Below, piece after piece: positions 10,201 to 18,052 of a stretch of DNA of 41,291 bases. This DNA is from a virus. The notes beneath the pieces are model-generated. The model was not told the DNA's origin. It was given only the letters and a program-made list of their open reading frames with translations, and ran no database searches. The first letter of the stretch is position 1. Each line of letters opens with the position of its first letter. Position numbers and translations under genes: made by a program. The stretch spans positions 1 through 41,291 of IMG/VR virus record IMGVR_UViG_3300020162_000890; one strand, 5' to 3'.

Positions 10201-11647
10201 AAGCTCCTGGGAGTCTTTCTCCTAATTGCTGTCTAAGTTCCTCACTTTGAAGCGTTCCCTTAGAAAATATCTGTCCTACAGCCCTTAAAGTTCCCTCAAT
10301 ATCATCATTACTTAAAGCTAATGTTGAACCAGCTTTTATAATCTGCTCATACAGTTCTTTTCTTCTAGCTAACGATACATTTGATTCATTAGTTGAAGCT
10401 ATAAAGTTTTTATACGTGTCTACAATCTTATTAATATCTTGTCCGTATTTTTTAGAAACTTCAGAAGCAAATTCAAAATTGCCTATATATTCTTCTGTAC
10501 TTTTAGATACAGCACGTAACGATAACTGAAGTGTGTTTAATTGTACTTGTGCATCTACAAAGTATCTTAAACCCTCAAATACACCAAAAGCCAATCCCAT
10601 CTGTCCTAAAGCATAAGACAACTTGTTTACAGCATTTCTGTAATTACCAACATTTCTAAAATTATCACCAACTTTAGCATCTAGCTTTTTTAAGGCTTTA
10701 TCAGCTAAATTAGCTTCTGTAGTAACGTGTCTATATTCTCGTGCTAGCTTTCTATACTCATCAGTATTTTTCTTTCCATCACGTTCTAATTCTAGCATTT
10801 CTGCACCTAACGTTTTAGATTGATTTTTCAAATCTCTAGTAGCGTTAGATAAACGTTTGTAAGCATCAGCTAAATCTTTAGCTTGCTTTTCTGCTTTCTC
10901 ATTTGCTTTGGCTTGCTTTTCTGCTTCTCTATTTTGCCTATCAGTAATTCTATCAGCTTCTTTCTGATTCTGTATTCTAGTTTTGGTTTGAACTTCTATT
11001 GCTCTAGCATTTTCTGTAGCTAACCTTGCATTAGATTCTGATTGTACTTTTTGTGTTCTAGCATTTTCAAGTGCTAACTTTGCATTAGACTCTGATTGTA
11101 TTTTGTTTGTTTTAGCTTTTTCTGTAGCTGTCTTAGCATCTTGTGTTGCTATCTTTGCATCAGATTCTTTTTGTGCTTTTTCAATTTTAGCTAAAGATTC
11201 TTTTTTATCAGCTAATATTTTAGCATTAGTTTCTTTTTTGCTACGAAGCATTTTAGCATTAGATTCTTCAATTTTATTAAAAGTTTCTAATTCTGATTTT
11301 AAAATCTTAGCATCAGATTCAGCTTTTTGCAGTGCTATTTTCTGACTTATAGACAAAAGTTTCTTTTCAGCTTCTTGTTTCTTAGTAGCTAAGTCTAAAA
11401 GTTCTTTATCAGTCTTAATTTTTTCTCTAGCTAGTCTTTCAGATTCTTTAGAGATAGTAAGCAACTCTTTAATTCCTTTAATATCATCTACCTTTATTTT
11501 GCTAACAGATTCTTTTAAGCTACTTCCTAGACTAGCAAATGAAGTATTTAGTTCATTTATTTTATCAATAGCTGTATTAGCACTCTTTACAATATTGTCA
11601 AAGAGGTCTTTGTCTGCAATTTCGTCTTTAGTTATTTTGTTTGCCAT
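7298..11647 (-). CDS. Tail tape measure protein
   Basis: The longest gene, 1449 residues; it sets tail length and guides DNA ejection. By the usual ruler relation of about 1.5 angstrom per residue the tail would be roughly 200 nm. Residues about 105-220 are charged helix with 11-residue repeats (ESNAKMLRSKK, ETNAKILADKK, ESLAKIEKAQK). Residues about 355-560 match the tape-measure N-terminal domain family (for example SKGTLQSEELRQQLGERLPG). Hydrophobic segments follow at about 570-600 and 630-650, then long coiled coils. Near 1315-1350 lies the conserved terminal element LPTFYKGTETD ... GYIVRVDGSEKILNPRLS. It overlaps the preceding small gene by 20 bp. Confidence 0.95.
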   Translation of the reverse strand: MANKITKDEIADKDLFDNIVKSANTAIDKINELNTSFASLGSSLKESVSKIKVDDIKGIKELLTISKESERLAREKIKTDKELLDLATKKQEAEKKLLSISQKIALQKAESDAKILKSELETFNKIEESNAKMLRSKKETNAKILADKKESLAKIEKAQKESDAKIATQDAKTATEKAKTNKIQSESNAKLALENARTQKVQSESNARLATENARAIEVQTKTRIQNQKEADRITDRQNREAEKQAKANEKAEKQAKDLADAYKRLSNATRDLKNQSKTLGAEMLELERDGKKNTDEYRKLAREYRHVTTEANLADKALKKLDAKVGDNFRNVGNYRNAVNKLSYALGQMGLAFGVFEGLRYFVDAQVQLNTLQLSLRAVSKSTEEYIGNFEFASEVSKKYGQDINKIVDTYKNFIASTNESNVSLARRKELYEQIIKAGSTLALSNDDIEGTLRAVGQIFSKGTLQSEELRQQLGERLPGAFNLMAKAIGVTEVELNKLLQDGVLLGEDVLPLFGKEIEKTLGNASANKLKTLGGAWNLLKTNIVLTIDEAGKGIKTTERLAGTIKYLGENIGSILKALVLLTTSFATYKTILFVTQGNLKLFALTLFDVTKGFFKSKEAMDGASASAGRLQGALKGIGASVIIAVLTDVAMKVYDIASGWKQARDEYNNYKTAIDKGRGKAEKLLSKIELEADELKLKYTVKINKEKDKNKKQDLQIEADKKLALKRSENEAIILARINKLTEDRIKKEKERFSFVKKSQFTNMTIPLRDEKELSKAVKANKEVIVDDKSWLNDLKKVVNINDIRKEYGDVNNQSIRDQRAIDIKQFNDYTNEIAKINKEIITYKNSLRDSETLTENFADSTVKASDKVGKAVKNYTAPIQAIKFEFKDLEEYVIDVNQALRDLEETANKTKLDEYNKSLDKAVDRSAKLAKLFFYKDNSFLKTQQGMRGLSNLFQMPDGLGIKNNLGEKGIIGSNIFPQEIIEDYRKQIRKASSEFERIQIEEGLDQTLLNIAPQIIGSEEYQKIIQNLDAIEKLRKNQIDIEANYKKKKLEEEYKEKSDKEKEFYDKQIEAFKDMERMKVEITYQNHMIAVDNMNSLDENQKSSRKAKLGASQQKALDAVNDIFKRFEEKNTKTRTDNEVKRKEEFDTKIKAIDAETNYEYKQLQDEKLEKTKDINEQIVESAKEGMESMKDTAKSVYEYINLILEMMVTQSERRLEQLGLNLDKVKEKQSKLTQLAVNGNIEATESLALNEKEQARIQKNIEREQRRIEMLKLAQSVYSTYASYASNPEIKNPLTKTVTDMTVLSQFVKTLPTFYKGTETDVKTALGNPDLQGKDGYIVRVDGSEKILNPRLSAMTGNMTTYEIAKLAEEHRLGKLVKSGDGAIQIKNNWETNLLIDKLDSLEKTIMNKSETNIEVGEILGGVMHIVETTKKPNTTVRNIRRYS

Positions 11648-12074
11648 ATTCTTCTATTATTAAATAAAATTCTTTTACACTTATCTGTTTCCAATCAAGT
11701 CTGTAACCTAACCATTGACCTAACTTAATCAAGGTCTTTTCAATTGAATAATCTCCCTCAACCTCCTTTTCCTCATCTCTAAGAGCTTTAATCTTCTGTT
11801 CCTCTATATCTATCAAAGTAATGTTCATTCGATTGCCAGTCCTCAAATATTCACATTCTAACAAAGCTTTTCTTTTAATAGCATTAAACAACTTTTGTTC
11901 TTTTGGTGCTATTCCTTTAAACTCTGTTAATTCATTATATAAAAACTCCCAATGCTTTTCACTTTCACTTGTAATCTTAAATTCTTTGTGAACGTACTCT
12001 AGCTTTCCCTCTAAACACTTATGCCAATTATATAGTGGCATATCTTCAATTGATTCCCAAAATTCCCCTTGCAT
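11628..12074 (-). CDS. Probable tape-measure chaperone or tail assembly protein
   Basis: Encodes 148 acidic, mostly helical residues (TLIDIEEQKIKALRDEEKEV). It sits immediately before the tape measure and overlaps it by 20 bp, and overlaps the preceding gene by 29 bp. In siphoviruses this slot holds the tail assembly chaperones that coat the tape measure. No slippery site is evident for a lambda G/GT-type frameshift, and the gene has its own ATG. Function inferred from position only. Confidence 0.5.
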   Translation of the reverse strand: MQGEFWESIEDMPLYNWHKCLEGKLEYVHKEFKITSESEKHWEFLYNELTEFKGIAPKEQKLFNAIKRKALLECEYLRTGNRMNITLIDIEEQKIKALRDEEKEVEGDYSIEKTLIKLGQWLGYRLDWKQISVKEFYLIIEEYGKQNN

Positions 12075-12570
12075 ATTTTATGTAGTATGGTAAAACGTTT
12101 TTTCTTAAAATAATATAATCTCTTTCTTGTAACCCTACAATATCTTCTCCGTATATTTTAAACAAATCAATCTCATCAGTCTGTACACCCCTATTTGTAA
12201 AACTTCTTTTAATATTATCAGATTTTATTTCTACAAAATCAAAGTTTGGCTGTGCTAATTCAATTGATTGCCAAAAATCTCCAGAATATTTCATTGTGTA
12301 ATTAGAACCAGCTTTAACAATTCTTCCAATTGATTCTTTATAAATCTGTTCAGTCCTAGCTGAATAAACTGATTCTTTAGTATATTTATTTGATATTATC
12401 CTACCTTTACTATCTAAACCCTTTTCTAAGTTTCTAGTATTTAAGTAGTTAACTAAGTTCGATATGATGTCATGTTTGAAAGCAAACTTAAAGGCATTAC
12501 CATTACCAGACTTTAAAGCTAAAGCACTATACAGCATTTCACCAAGTCTAGTATTCATCAAGTTAACCAT
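12046..12570 (-). CDS. Minor tail / head-tail completion-like protein
   Basis: A 174-residue protein between the tail-tube paralogs and the chaperone-like gene. It starts 14 bp upstream of the terminator that follows the tail-tube gene. Mixed helix and strand (YSALALKSGNGNAFKFAFKH; DFWQSIELAQPNFDFVEIKS) with a basic C-terminus (LRKNVLPYYIKYARGILGIN). Size and position would suit a tail terminator or HK97 gp10-like completion protein, but no diagnostic motif is visible. Confidence 0.45.
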   Translation of the reverse strand: MVNLMNTRLGEMLYSALALKSGNGNAFKFAFKHDIISNLVNYLNTRNLEKGLDSKGRIISNKYTKESVYSARTEQIYKESIGRIVKAGSNYTMKYSGDFWQSIELAQPNFDFVEIKSDNIKRSFTNRGVQTDEIDLFKIYGEDIVGLQERDYIILRKNVLPYYIKYARGILGIN

Positions 12571-12583
12571 AACTCAAAGTTAT

Positions 12584-12612
12584 AAAAAAAGGGTAACATA
12601 CAAGCTACCCTT
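12584..12612 (-). terminator. Intrinsic terminator after the second tail-tube gene
   Basis: On the minus strand AAGGGTAGC pairs with GTTACCCTT (one mismatch), followed by seven T. It begins about 23 bp past the stop of the 328-residue tail gene. Because the late genes continue beyond it, it is probably leaky and tunes expression. Confidence 0.75.
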
Positions 12613-12634
12613 AATTCAATTAGATTTTATGTAA

Positions 12635-13621
12635 TTACATTATTATTGTCTGATATGGATTGAAAAATGATGAACTCATTTCAAAACCTCCACCAAAATA
12701 TTTTAACCCATAAGGATTAATAAGACTACCAAATTGACCTCCAACACTGGAAATATCAACTTTATATTTCCCATTACCTAAATCTGTAATTACCCAGTTA
12801 ATATCAACACCATTAACAGCTTCATAAGGTGGCACGTAAACTAGATTACCTTGAAAATCCTCATAAAACTGAAAGACATAAAACTTGAATAAACTAGGAT
12901 TTAAACCAGCAATAGGAATATCATTTTCAGCATTTTTATAAACAACATCAATTGTAAAATAGTCAATCGTAAAAATATCACTAAAACTGACTACTGTTTC
13001 AGCAATAACAATATCCTTAATTCCACTAACTAGGTTAAAATCAAAGTTAGTATCACTATAAGGTATTAACCACATTTTAGATTCTTCTACAGAAGTCAAG
13101 AAGTCAAATGTTAAGTTCATTTTCTGAACATTAGCATCACTTGCAAATACTATCTTAGCATCTAAAGACTTATTGTTTATTGGAATTGGGTAAAGGAAAT
13201 TACCATCTTTAATACCAACTAAGTTATTGTTAGCATCAACAGCATAAACACCAACTTGTGAACAAGTAAATGAATTTATGATATTTAAAGCTTCTGGACT
13301 TTGAAGATACATATCTCCATTAAAGCTTCGTTTACCAGGCTTAATAAAGAATTTTCTACCACTAGCTGTTTCTTCAAATGAACTATCAGCAATAGGCATT
13401 TCAACATTATCAAATGATTCTAAAGGATACCATCTGTCTTTTGGATTTACAGCAGTAAATAAGTTAGAAAAGTTTGGTAAAGCTGTTAAATCTACCCTTG
13501 TTAAAGCACCAGTAGAATTTTTAAGATTAACAAATATTAATCTAGTTGTTACACTTTGTAGGGTAACACAATTCGGTAATCCAGTATTGGACAAACCTAA
13601 TCCACATTTACAACCAAACAT
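12635..13621 (-). CDS. Tail-tube-like structural protein 2
   Basis: A 328-residue paralog of the upstream 299-residue protein. Both start with a Cys cluster (here FGCKCGLGLSNTGLPNC) and share about 190 residues, including (V/I)TLQSVT(T/S)RLI, the WYPL segment, GR(K/V)(F/V)FIK(P/S)GKRSF and NLTFDFL-like strands. The C-terminal 120 residues differ from those of its paralog. Location between capsid and tape measure, and the tandem duplication, suggest a tail tube protein with a variable outer domain. It is flanked by terminators on both sides, so it is probably expressed at its own level. Confidence 0.65.
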   Translation of the reverse strand: MFGCKCGLGLSNTGLPNCVTLQSVTTRLIFVNLKNSTGALTRVDLTALPNFSNLFTAVNPKDRWYPLESFDNVEMPIADSSFEETASGRKFFIKPGKRSFNGDMYLQSPEALNIINSFTCSQVGVYAVDANNNLVGIKDGNFLYPIPINNKSLDAKIVFASDANVQKMNLTFDFLTSVEESKMWLIPYSDTNFDFNLVSGIKDIVIAETVVSFSDIFTIDYFTIDVVYKNAENDIPIAGLNPSLFKFYVFQFYEDFQGNLVYVPPYEAVNGVDINWVITDLGNGKYKVDISSVGGQFGSLINPYGLKYFGGGFEMSSSFFNPYQTIIM

Positions 13622-13642
13622 ATTTTATTTTTTAAAGTTCAT

Positions 13643-13670
13643 AAAAAAAGGTAGGGCATAACACCCTACC
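13643..13670 (-). terminator. Intrinsic terminator after the first tail-tube gene
   Basis: Perfect 7-bp stem GGTAGGG/CCCTACC (13650-13656 with 13664-13670), loop of seven, and seven T in the minus direction. It lies about 27 bp past the stop of the 299-residue gene. Confidence 0.85.
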
Positions 13671-13696
13671 CATTAACATAAAAAAGTAATTAACTA

Positions 13697-14596
13697 TTAC
13701 AAAGGTGTGCTTAACAATCCCTCATAATTTGAAGTAGATAATACTTTCAATTTAATTGGTGTTAACAAAGGTGTATTAGCAATTGTTAAAGTGTACTGAC
13801 CATCTACAGAAGTAGATTCAGCAACAGCACTAATAGCAATAACATTACCAGTAGTAGCGTTAGTCAAAGCAAAGTTAGCTAACAATAAACCTTTAACAGC
13901 AATTGGATTGTTACCACTTCCATAGTCTAATTTAGCATTAACAACAAGAGAAGTAGCAGTAGAAGAAACTTTAGTCAAGTTAACATCTAATATACCATCA
14001 GCACCATTGAAATCGTAATTAGCATCTGATTGAGAAACCAACCATAAAGTAGATTCATCAAATAATCTATACCAGTCAAATGACAACATGATTTTTTGAA
14101 TAGAAGCATCTGTAGCAAACATTAATTTAGCTTCAAACGATTCGTTATCTACTGGAATTGGGTATAAATCATTACCAACTTTAGAACCAACTAAAGAACC
14201 ATTAACATCAACAATGTAGAAACCAAAATCAGAACATCTGTTAGATTCAAGTTTAGACAAGAATGTTGGTGTTTGCGACCATAATTCACCAGCGAAAGAA
14301 CGTTTACCAGACTTGATAAACACTTTACGTCCAGATGGTGCTTCTTCAAATGTAGAATCAGCTTTTGCCATTTCAACATTTTCAAATACTGGTAGTGGAT
14401 ACCATCTTTTAGTAGCATCTAATTCTGTGAATAAAGAAGCCCAAGTAGGGAAAGTAGTTAATGATACTTTGTTTAAAGCACCAGTAGCATCTTTTAAAGG
14501 AACAAGAATTAATCTTGAAGTAACACTTTGTAGAGTGATACAGTTTGGCTGTCCAGTATTGGATAAGCCAGAGTTACATTTACAACCTAAAGCCAT
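13697..14596 (-). CDS. Tail-tube-like structural protein 1 with Ig-like C-terminus
   Basis: A 299-residue protein directly after the capsid gene. The N-terminus carries LGCKCNSGLSNTGQPNC, a C-x-C-x(10)-C cluster shared with its paralog. Residues 20-190 are the conserved part; from about 195 on the chain looks like a single Ig-like beta domain (LTKVSSTATSLVVNAKLDYG), a common outward decoration of siphovirus tail tubes. It would be a candidate major tail protein. It lies between terminators, as expected for a highly expressed virion protein with its own dose control. Confidence 0.7.
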   Translation of the reverse strand: MALGCKCNSGLSNTGQPNCITLQSVTSRLILVPLKDATGALNKVSLTTFPTWASLFTELDATKRWYPLPVFENVEMAKADSTFEEAPSGRKVFIKSGKRSFAGELWSQTPTFLSKLESNRCSDFGFYIVDVNGSLVGSKVGNDLYPIPVDNESFEAKLMFATDASIQKIMLSFDWYRLFDESTLWLVSQSDANYDFNGADGILDVNLTKVSSTATSLVVNAKLDYGSGNNPIAVKGLLLANFALTNATTGNVIAISAVAESTSVDGQYTLTIANTPLLTPIKLKVLSTSNYEGLLSTPL

Positions 14597-14621
14597 TTTT
14601 TATAAATTTTAATTAGTTAAA

Positions 14622-14643
14622 GAAAAAGGGGTTTTTACACCCC
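14622..14643 (-). terminator. Intrinsic terminator after the capsid gene
   Basis: GGGGT/ACCCC stem (14628-14632 with 14639-14643) with five T in the minus direction, 7 bp past the capsid stop. The short stem suggests partial termination, giving more capsid mRNA than downstream mRNA. Confidence 0.7.
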
Positions 14644-14649
14644 AATTAA

Positions 14650-15867
14650 TTATGGTTTCAACAATGCAGTTTTTGCAGTAGAGAAAGTACCTTTTACAAA
14701 TGCTTTGTAGTGGTTAGTTTTCACATAATGAGTAGCACGTGCTTCACATAAGATTGTGAACAAGTTTTTAGTAAAGTCATCATTTACGAAACCTACTTGA
14801 ATGTTCAAATCTTCTCTAATACGCAAGTTAGATTTAGTAAAATCACCAACTAAGAAAGTACCAGAAGTGATACCAGTATTAGTAACAACTGGAATACCTT
14901 TGATTCTTGTATCTCCGTTAGAGTTAACATAAATCATTGGATAAGTGTACTCACCTTGAGTTGTTTTAATCAATTCCATTTTAGCACAATCCTCTGGGTG
15001 AAGAATAATGTAGTTTGGCATAAATTCTTCTTTCTCAATTTGAACACAAGCAACTCTGATTACATCAGCTTCGTTAGGTGTAACAATTGATAAAGCAAAA
15101 CCACCAGCAGAGAAAGCAACAGCATTAGTTAAGATACCAACTAAGTTATCTCCTAAACCATCACCAGAAAGAATTTGCTCATCTAATTTAAGTTGAACTA
15201 ACTCTACTAATTCAGTATTGATTTCACCTTGCATGAATGGTAAATCAGAAGCCATTTCTTTAGATACTTTAATCCAAGCAGTAACTTTCTTAACGATAGC
15301 TTGTCTTTCTACTAAGTCAAAATCAGCTTGTGATTTCAATGCACCTTCAGCAGTCATTCCAGCACCTCCATCTGGAGAAGTTTGCTCGATGTAAGTGATA
15401 TACTTAGAAGTAGTACCAGCAGTATTTACTAACTCACGTAAAAAAGGTTTACGTCTTACGATTCTAGCAACACCAGTTTCTAATTGTGTTAATGCAACAG
15501 TACCACCAGTATAGTTACCAGTTGTTGTCATTGTACCAGCTACTTTAACATCTAAAGCAACAGTACCACCTTTTCTTTCTAATACCTCATTGATTTTTTC
15601 AAGATTATCAGCATAAGAATCAGCAATTGCTTGTCCTAAAGATTTAGCAGTAACTTGCATAGACTTAGAAGCTTCTTTAATACCCTCTAATCTACCCTCT
15701 AATGTAGCGATAGCTGTTTTTACAGCAGTATCATCATACGTTTTAAATTTAGCGATTTCGCCTTTCAATCCCTCTAAATCTTCTTTAGAAGAAAAGTTTG
15801 CTGTTTTTTCAGAGAACATTGAGTTTAATTTCTCAATAACTTGCTCTGGAGTTAAGTTGTTTTCCAT
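14650..15867 (-). CDS. Major capsid protein, HK97 fold
   Basis: Encodes 405 residues, a usual size for HK97 gp5-type capsid proteins. Residues 1-105 are a charged helical delta domain (MFSEKTANFSSKEDLEGLKG) expected to act as built-in scaffold and to be removed by the protease encoded upstream. The mature shell part follows: VARIVRRKPFLRELVNTAGT (N-arm), TAWIKVSKEMASDLPFM (spine helix start), then DEQILSGDGLGDNLVGILTN and GIPVVTNTGI, all typical of the Phage_capsid family. A 67-bp gap separates it from the connector gene and it has its own terminator. No separate scaffold gene is seen. Confidence 0.95.
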   Translation of the reverse strand: MENNLTPEQVIEKLNSMFSEKTANFSSKEDLEGLKGEIAKFKTYDDTAVKTAIATLEGRLEGIKEASKSMQVTAKSLGQAIADSYADNLEKINEVLERKGGTVALDVKVAGTMTTTGNYTGGTVALTQLETGVARIVRRKPFLRELVNTAGTTSKYITYIEQTSPDGGAGMTAEGALKSQADFDLVERQAIVKKVTAWIKVSKEMASDLPFMQGEINTELVELVQLKLDEQILSGDGLGDNLVGILTNAVAFSAGGFALSIVTPNEADVIRVACVQIEKEEFMPNYIILHPEDCAKMELIKTTQGEYTYPMIYVNSNGDTRIKGIPVVTNTGITSGTFLVGDFTKSNLRIREDLNIQVGFVNDDFTKNLFTILCEARATHYVKTNHYKAFVKGTFSTAKTALLKP

Positions 15868-15934
15868 TTTTTAATTTGTTTAAAAAGTTATTTATAATGT
15901 GCGTTAGACTTGATTGAGTGTAATCGGCTCTAAG

Positions 15935-16624
15935 TTAACATTTGCATCCATCCTTATATTTTGAAAGATTAAACTGAACTGAAGCACCACTTAAATTCGC
16001 ATCTAATATGTTTTCAATCATCCCAGTTACACTTTCAGTACCAAACCTACTAAAACCTAGAACGTTAAAATTTACTATTCTTTTCATCAACGCATTTTTG
16101 TCGATAACTTCTTTAAATGCATGTGCTAAAGCTATCATAGGTTTAACAACTTGTGTTCTATGGTCTTTCGTATAGTAGTTTAGTATATCAGTTTCATCTA
16201 AGAAAAAGACTTTCATTTCAATATCTCTTTCTAAAGATGATTCAAACCCATAATGCAATTCATTAACCAATTCCAAACACCAAACTATAGGTGTCTTATC
16301 CATCAAGTTAGCAGTCTTTAAATTCCACTCATTATTAGTGGCAGTTCTAGTTCCAAACATAGCAGTAGGCTTTGGAATCAATATATTAGATACAATGTTC
16401 ACATTGTCTAACTCAAAATAAGTATCTGTAACTAATGCTGTAACAAAAGAAGATACTATATTTCCTCCCAAGACTTTACCAGATACTTTCTTACCAACTC
16501 TAAGCCATTTAGTATTACAAGTGTAAACTCGTAACTTACCATTAACAACAGACAAGGAATTAATGCTGATACTATTATCAATTGCATTAACAATTTCTTC
16601 AAAAATCTCTGATACATCTTTCAT
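15935..16624 (-). CDS. Head-tail connector-region protein with C-terminal CKC motif
   Basis: A 229-residue protein if read from the ATG that overlaps the upstream stop (ATGA); a TTG start two codons earlier also exists. Beta-rich, with ELVNELHYGFESSLERDIEM in the middle. It ends in GCKC, the same tetrapeptide found near the N-termini of the two tail-tube-like proteins. Its position after the 168-residue connector gene suggests a head completion or tail-adaptor role. No firm family assignment. Confidence 0.5.
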   Translation of the reverse strand: MKDVSEIFEEIVNAIDNSISINSLSVVNGKLRVYTCNTKWLRVGKKVSGKVLGGNIVSSFVTALVTDTYFELDNVNIVSNILIPKPTAMFGTRTATNNEWNLKTANLMDKTPIVWCLELVNELHYGFESSLERDIEMKVFFLDETDILNYYTKDHRTQVVKPMIALAHAFKEVIDKNALMKRIVNFNVLGFSRFGTESVTGMIENILDANLSGASVQFNLSKYKDGCKC

Positions 16625-17127
16625 AGCCAATAAGCATACATTTTATTATAACCTCTAAACTTTTCATACTTAACATTGCTTAAATTAAGCATAATGTAGT
16701 CTTGAATAGCTTTGTAAGTTTTAACAGCTTCATTGTATCTTAGGTAAATAGGATTGTGAGCAGAAACAACACCAGAGTTTTCATTCCTAGGTTTAGTCAT
16801 ACCGACTGATGTGTTTTGTGCTACTTTATCTTTCATGTACTCAAAATAAATGAATCCAATAAGCATATCTTTCATACCTCTTGAAATTATAAGTCTGATG
16901 TCTGTTTCATATTTAAAAGCATTAAATATAAAAACGTAATTAGCATTCTGTGGAACGTTATTTACTAAATCAGCTTTAAAATCATTAAATAAGTTGATAC
17001 CCAACAACTCATTCAAATATATTTCTTCATATCTATCAATATACTCTGTAAGCTTTTGGGTATCATACATACCAGTATGAAGTTCAAACTTATCTGTAAA
17101 GTCTGAATTACTTAGAAATAGTGCCAT
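16621..17127 (-). CDS. Head-tail adaptor-like protein
   Basis: A 168-residue, mainly helical protein. The start (LFLSNSDFTDKFELHTGMYD) and the helix with IDRYEEIYLNELLGINLFND resemble DUF6712-like connector proteins of Bacteroidota phages. A helical adaptor of this size normally sits between portal and tail completion proteins, consistent with its place between the protease and connector genes. It overlaps the 50-residue gene upstream by 20 bp and the connector downstream by 4 bp. Confidence 0.55.
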   Translation of the reverse strand: MALFLSNSDFTDKFELHTGMYDTQKLTEYIDRYEEIYLNELLGINLFNDFKADLVNNVPQNANYVFIFNAFKYETDIRLIISRGMKDMLIGFIYFEYMKDKVAQNTSVGMTKPRNENSGVVSAHNPIYLRYNEAVKTYKAIQDYIMLNLSNVKYEKFRGYNKMYAYWL

Positions 17128-17260
17128 ACTTTCTTTCTACAAAAAGGTCAGCCATTTCCTTTGTTACGATAGCTTTTGTGTTAGCTAATCCAAAAGGTGC
17201 TGTTCCGTTAAATTTAAACAATACGAAACCATCTTGTACTTGTGCGTTTTCTTCAGCCAT
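17108..17260 (-). CDS. Small 50-residue late protein
   Basis: An ATG frame of 50 codons starting MAEENAQVQDGFVLFKFNGT and ending RKYGTISK. It fills the gap between the protease and adaptor genes: it starts 2 bp after the protease stop and overlaps the adaptor start by 20 bp. Its FxLFKFNGTAPFGLANTKAI segment looks like folded protein, not random translation. Related short proteins next to capsid or connector genes occur in other phages; function unknown. Confidence 0.65.
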   Translation of the reverse strand: MAEENAQVQDGFVLFKFNGTAPFGLANTKAIVTKEMADLFVERKYGTISK

Positions 17261-17262
17261 TT

Positions 17263-18012
17263 TTATTTTATTTTAGTGATTACATTATTCCAGTCAAATC
17301 CTTTTTCTTCTATTACGATAGCTTTAGGATTCTCAATATTTAATTGTGCTATTTCAGATAATTGAGCAGTAAGATACTTTAATCTCATTTCCATTGTATA
17401 AAGTCTTTCGTCTGTACCTTTACCATTAACCAATGACTTGCAGATTGTGTTTATCTCATCATTAATCTTTTTAAGCACATTTTCTTTATCTTCAGATTTA
17501 CCAACTTCCAATACTGGTGTCATTTCATTAGCACCAAATGTTACAGCAGAACCCTCCCATAATGCGACTTCAGAAATCAAGAAATAACCTCCATTACCCA
17601 TAGTAGCATCTTCTACCCATTTAGTCTTATCAGCCATGTATCTGAAACCTATAGAATGTTCTCTGATAATACCATCTTGATAATCTAACAAAGCATCATT
17701 ACCCAATGTAGAGTTTCCAAGTTCGCCTACAGCATACAATCCAAAATCATCTTCTTGCAGTTCAACGAATTTACCAATTGGCATTTCCCAATTATGGTAA
17801 CGCAAGTAAGCTATCTTTCTATTAGAAATAGAATCAACACCACGTTCTTGTAAAGACTTTTTAAAACAACCTTTAACAAGCATATCAGAATCAGAATCTA
17901 TATTACCAAAGTGGCTCAAATAGAATGATACTTTCCTAGACGTGCTATCTATATCTTTAACTTCAAGACCTTGCGACTTAATTTTATAGTGATTATTTAT
18001 TTTACTATTCAT
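17263..18012 (-). CDS. Prohead protease (HK97 gp4 type, peptidase U35)
   Basis: Serine protease that matures the capsid. 249 residues from ATG at 18012; a longer reading up to 18108 would run into the divergent portal gene and is rejected. Family signatures: SFYLSHFGNIDSDSD (29-43), YLRYHNWEMPIGKF with catalytic His73 (69-82), GLYAVGEL, and REHSIGFR with the catalytic Ser120 (117-124). A C-terminal helical stretch (170-249) rich in Lys and Glu may give scaffold function. The gene is divergent from the portal gene, with 40 bp between start codons. Confidence 0.9.
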   Translation of the reverse strand: MNSKINNHYKIKSQGLEVKDIDSTSRKVSFYLSHFGNIDSDSDMLVKGCFKKSLQERGVDSISNRKIAYLRYHNWEMPIGKFVELQEDDFGLYAVGELGNSTLGNDALLDYQDGIIREHSIGFRYMADKTKWVEDATMGNGGYFLISEVALWEGSAVTFGANEMTPVLEVGKSEDKENVLKKINDEINTICKSLVNGKGTDERLYTMEMRLKYLTAQLSEIAQLNIENPKAIVIEEKGFDWNNVITKIK

Positions 18013-18052
18013 AAATCTTTTAAATTTGTTTCTACAAAAATATAATTTAATT
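18013..18052. promoter_or_regulatory. Divergent promoter region, portal (+) and protease (-)
   Basis: Only 40 bp separate the two start codons. For the minus strand, TATTTTTG (complement of 18035-18042) matches the Bacteroidota -7 box TAnnTTTG. For the plus strand, TAAATTTG (18021-18028) matches it too. Neither has a convincing -33 TTG at 18-20 bp, so both are moderate calls. Confidence 0.45.

Noticed and set aside
14191-14418. 75-codon minus-strand frame inside the first tail-tube gene
   Set aside because: It lies in another frame of a well-supported structural gene and shows Leu-rich shadow translation only.
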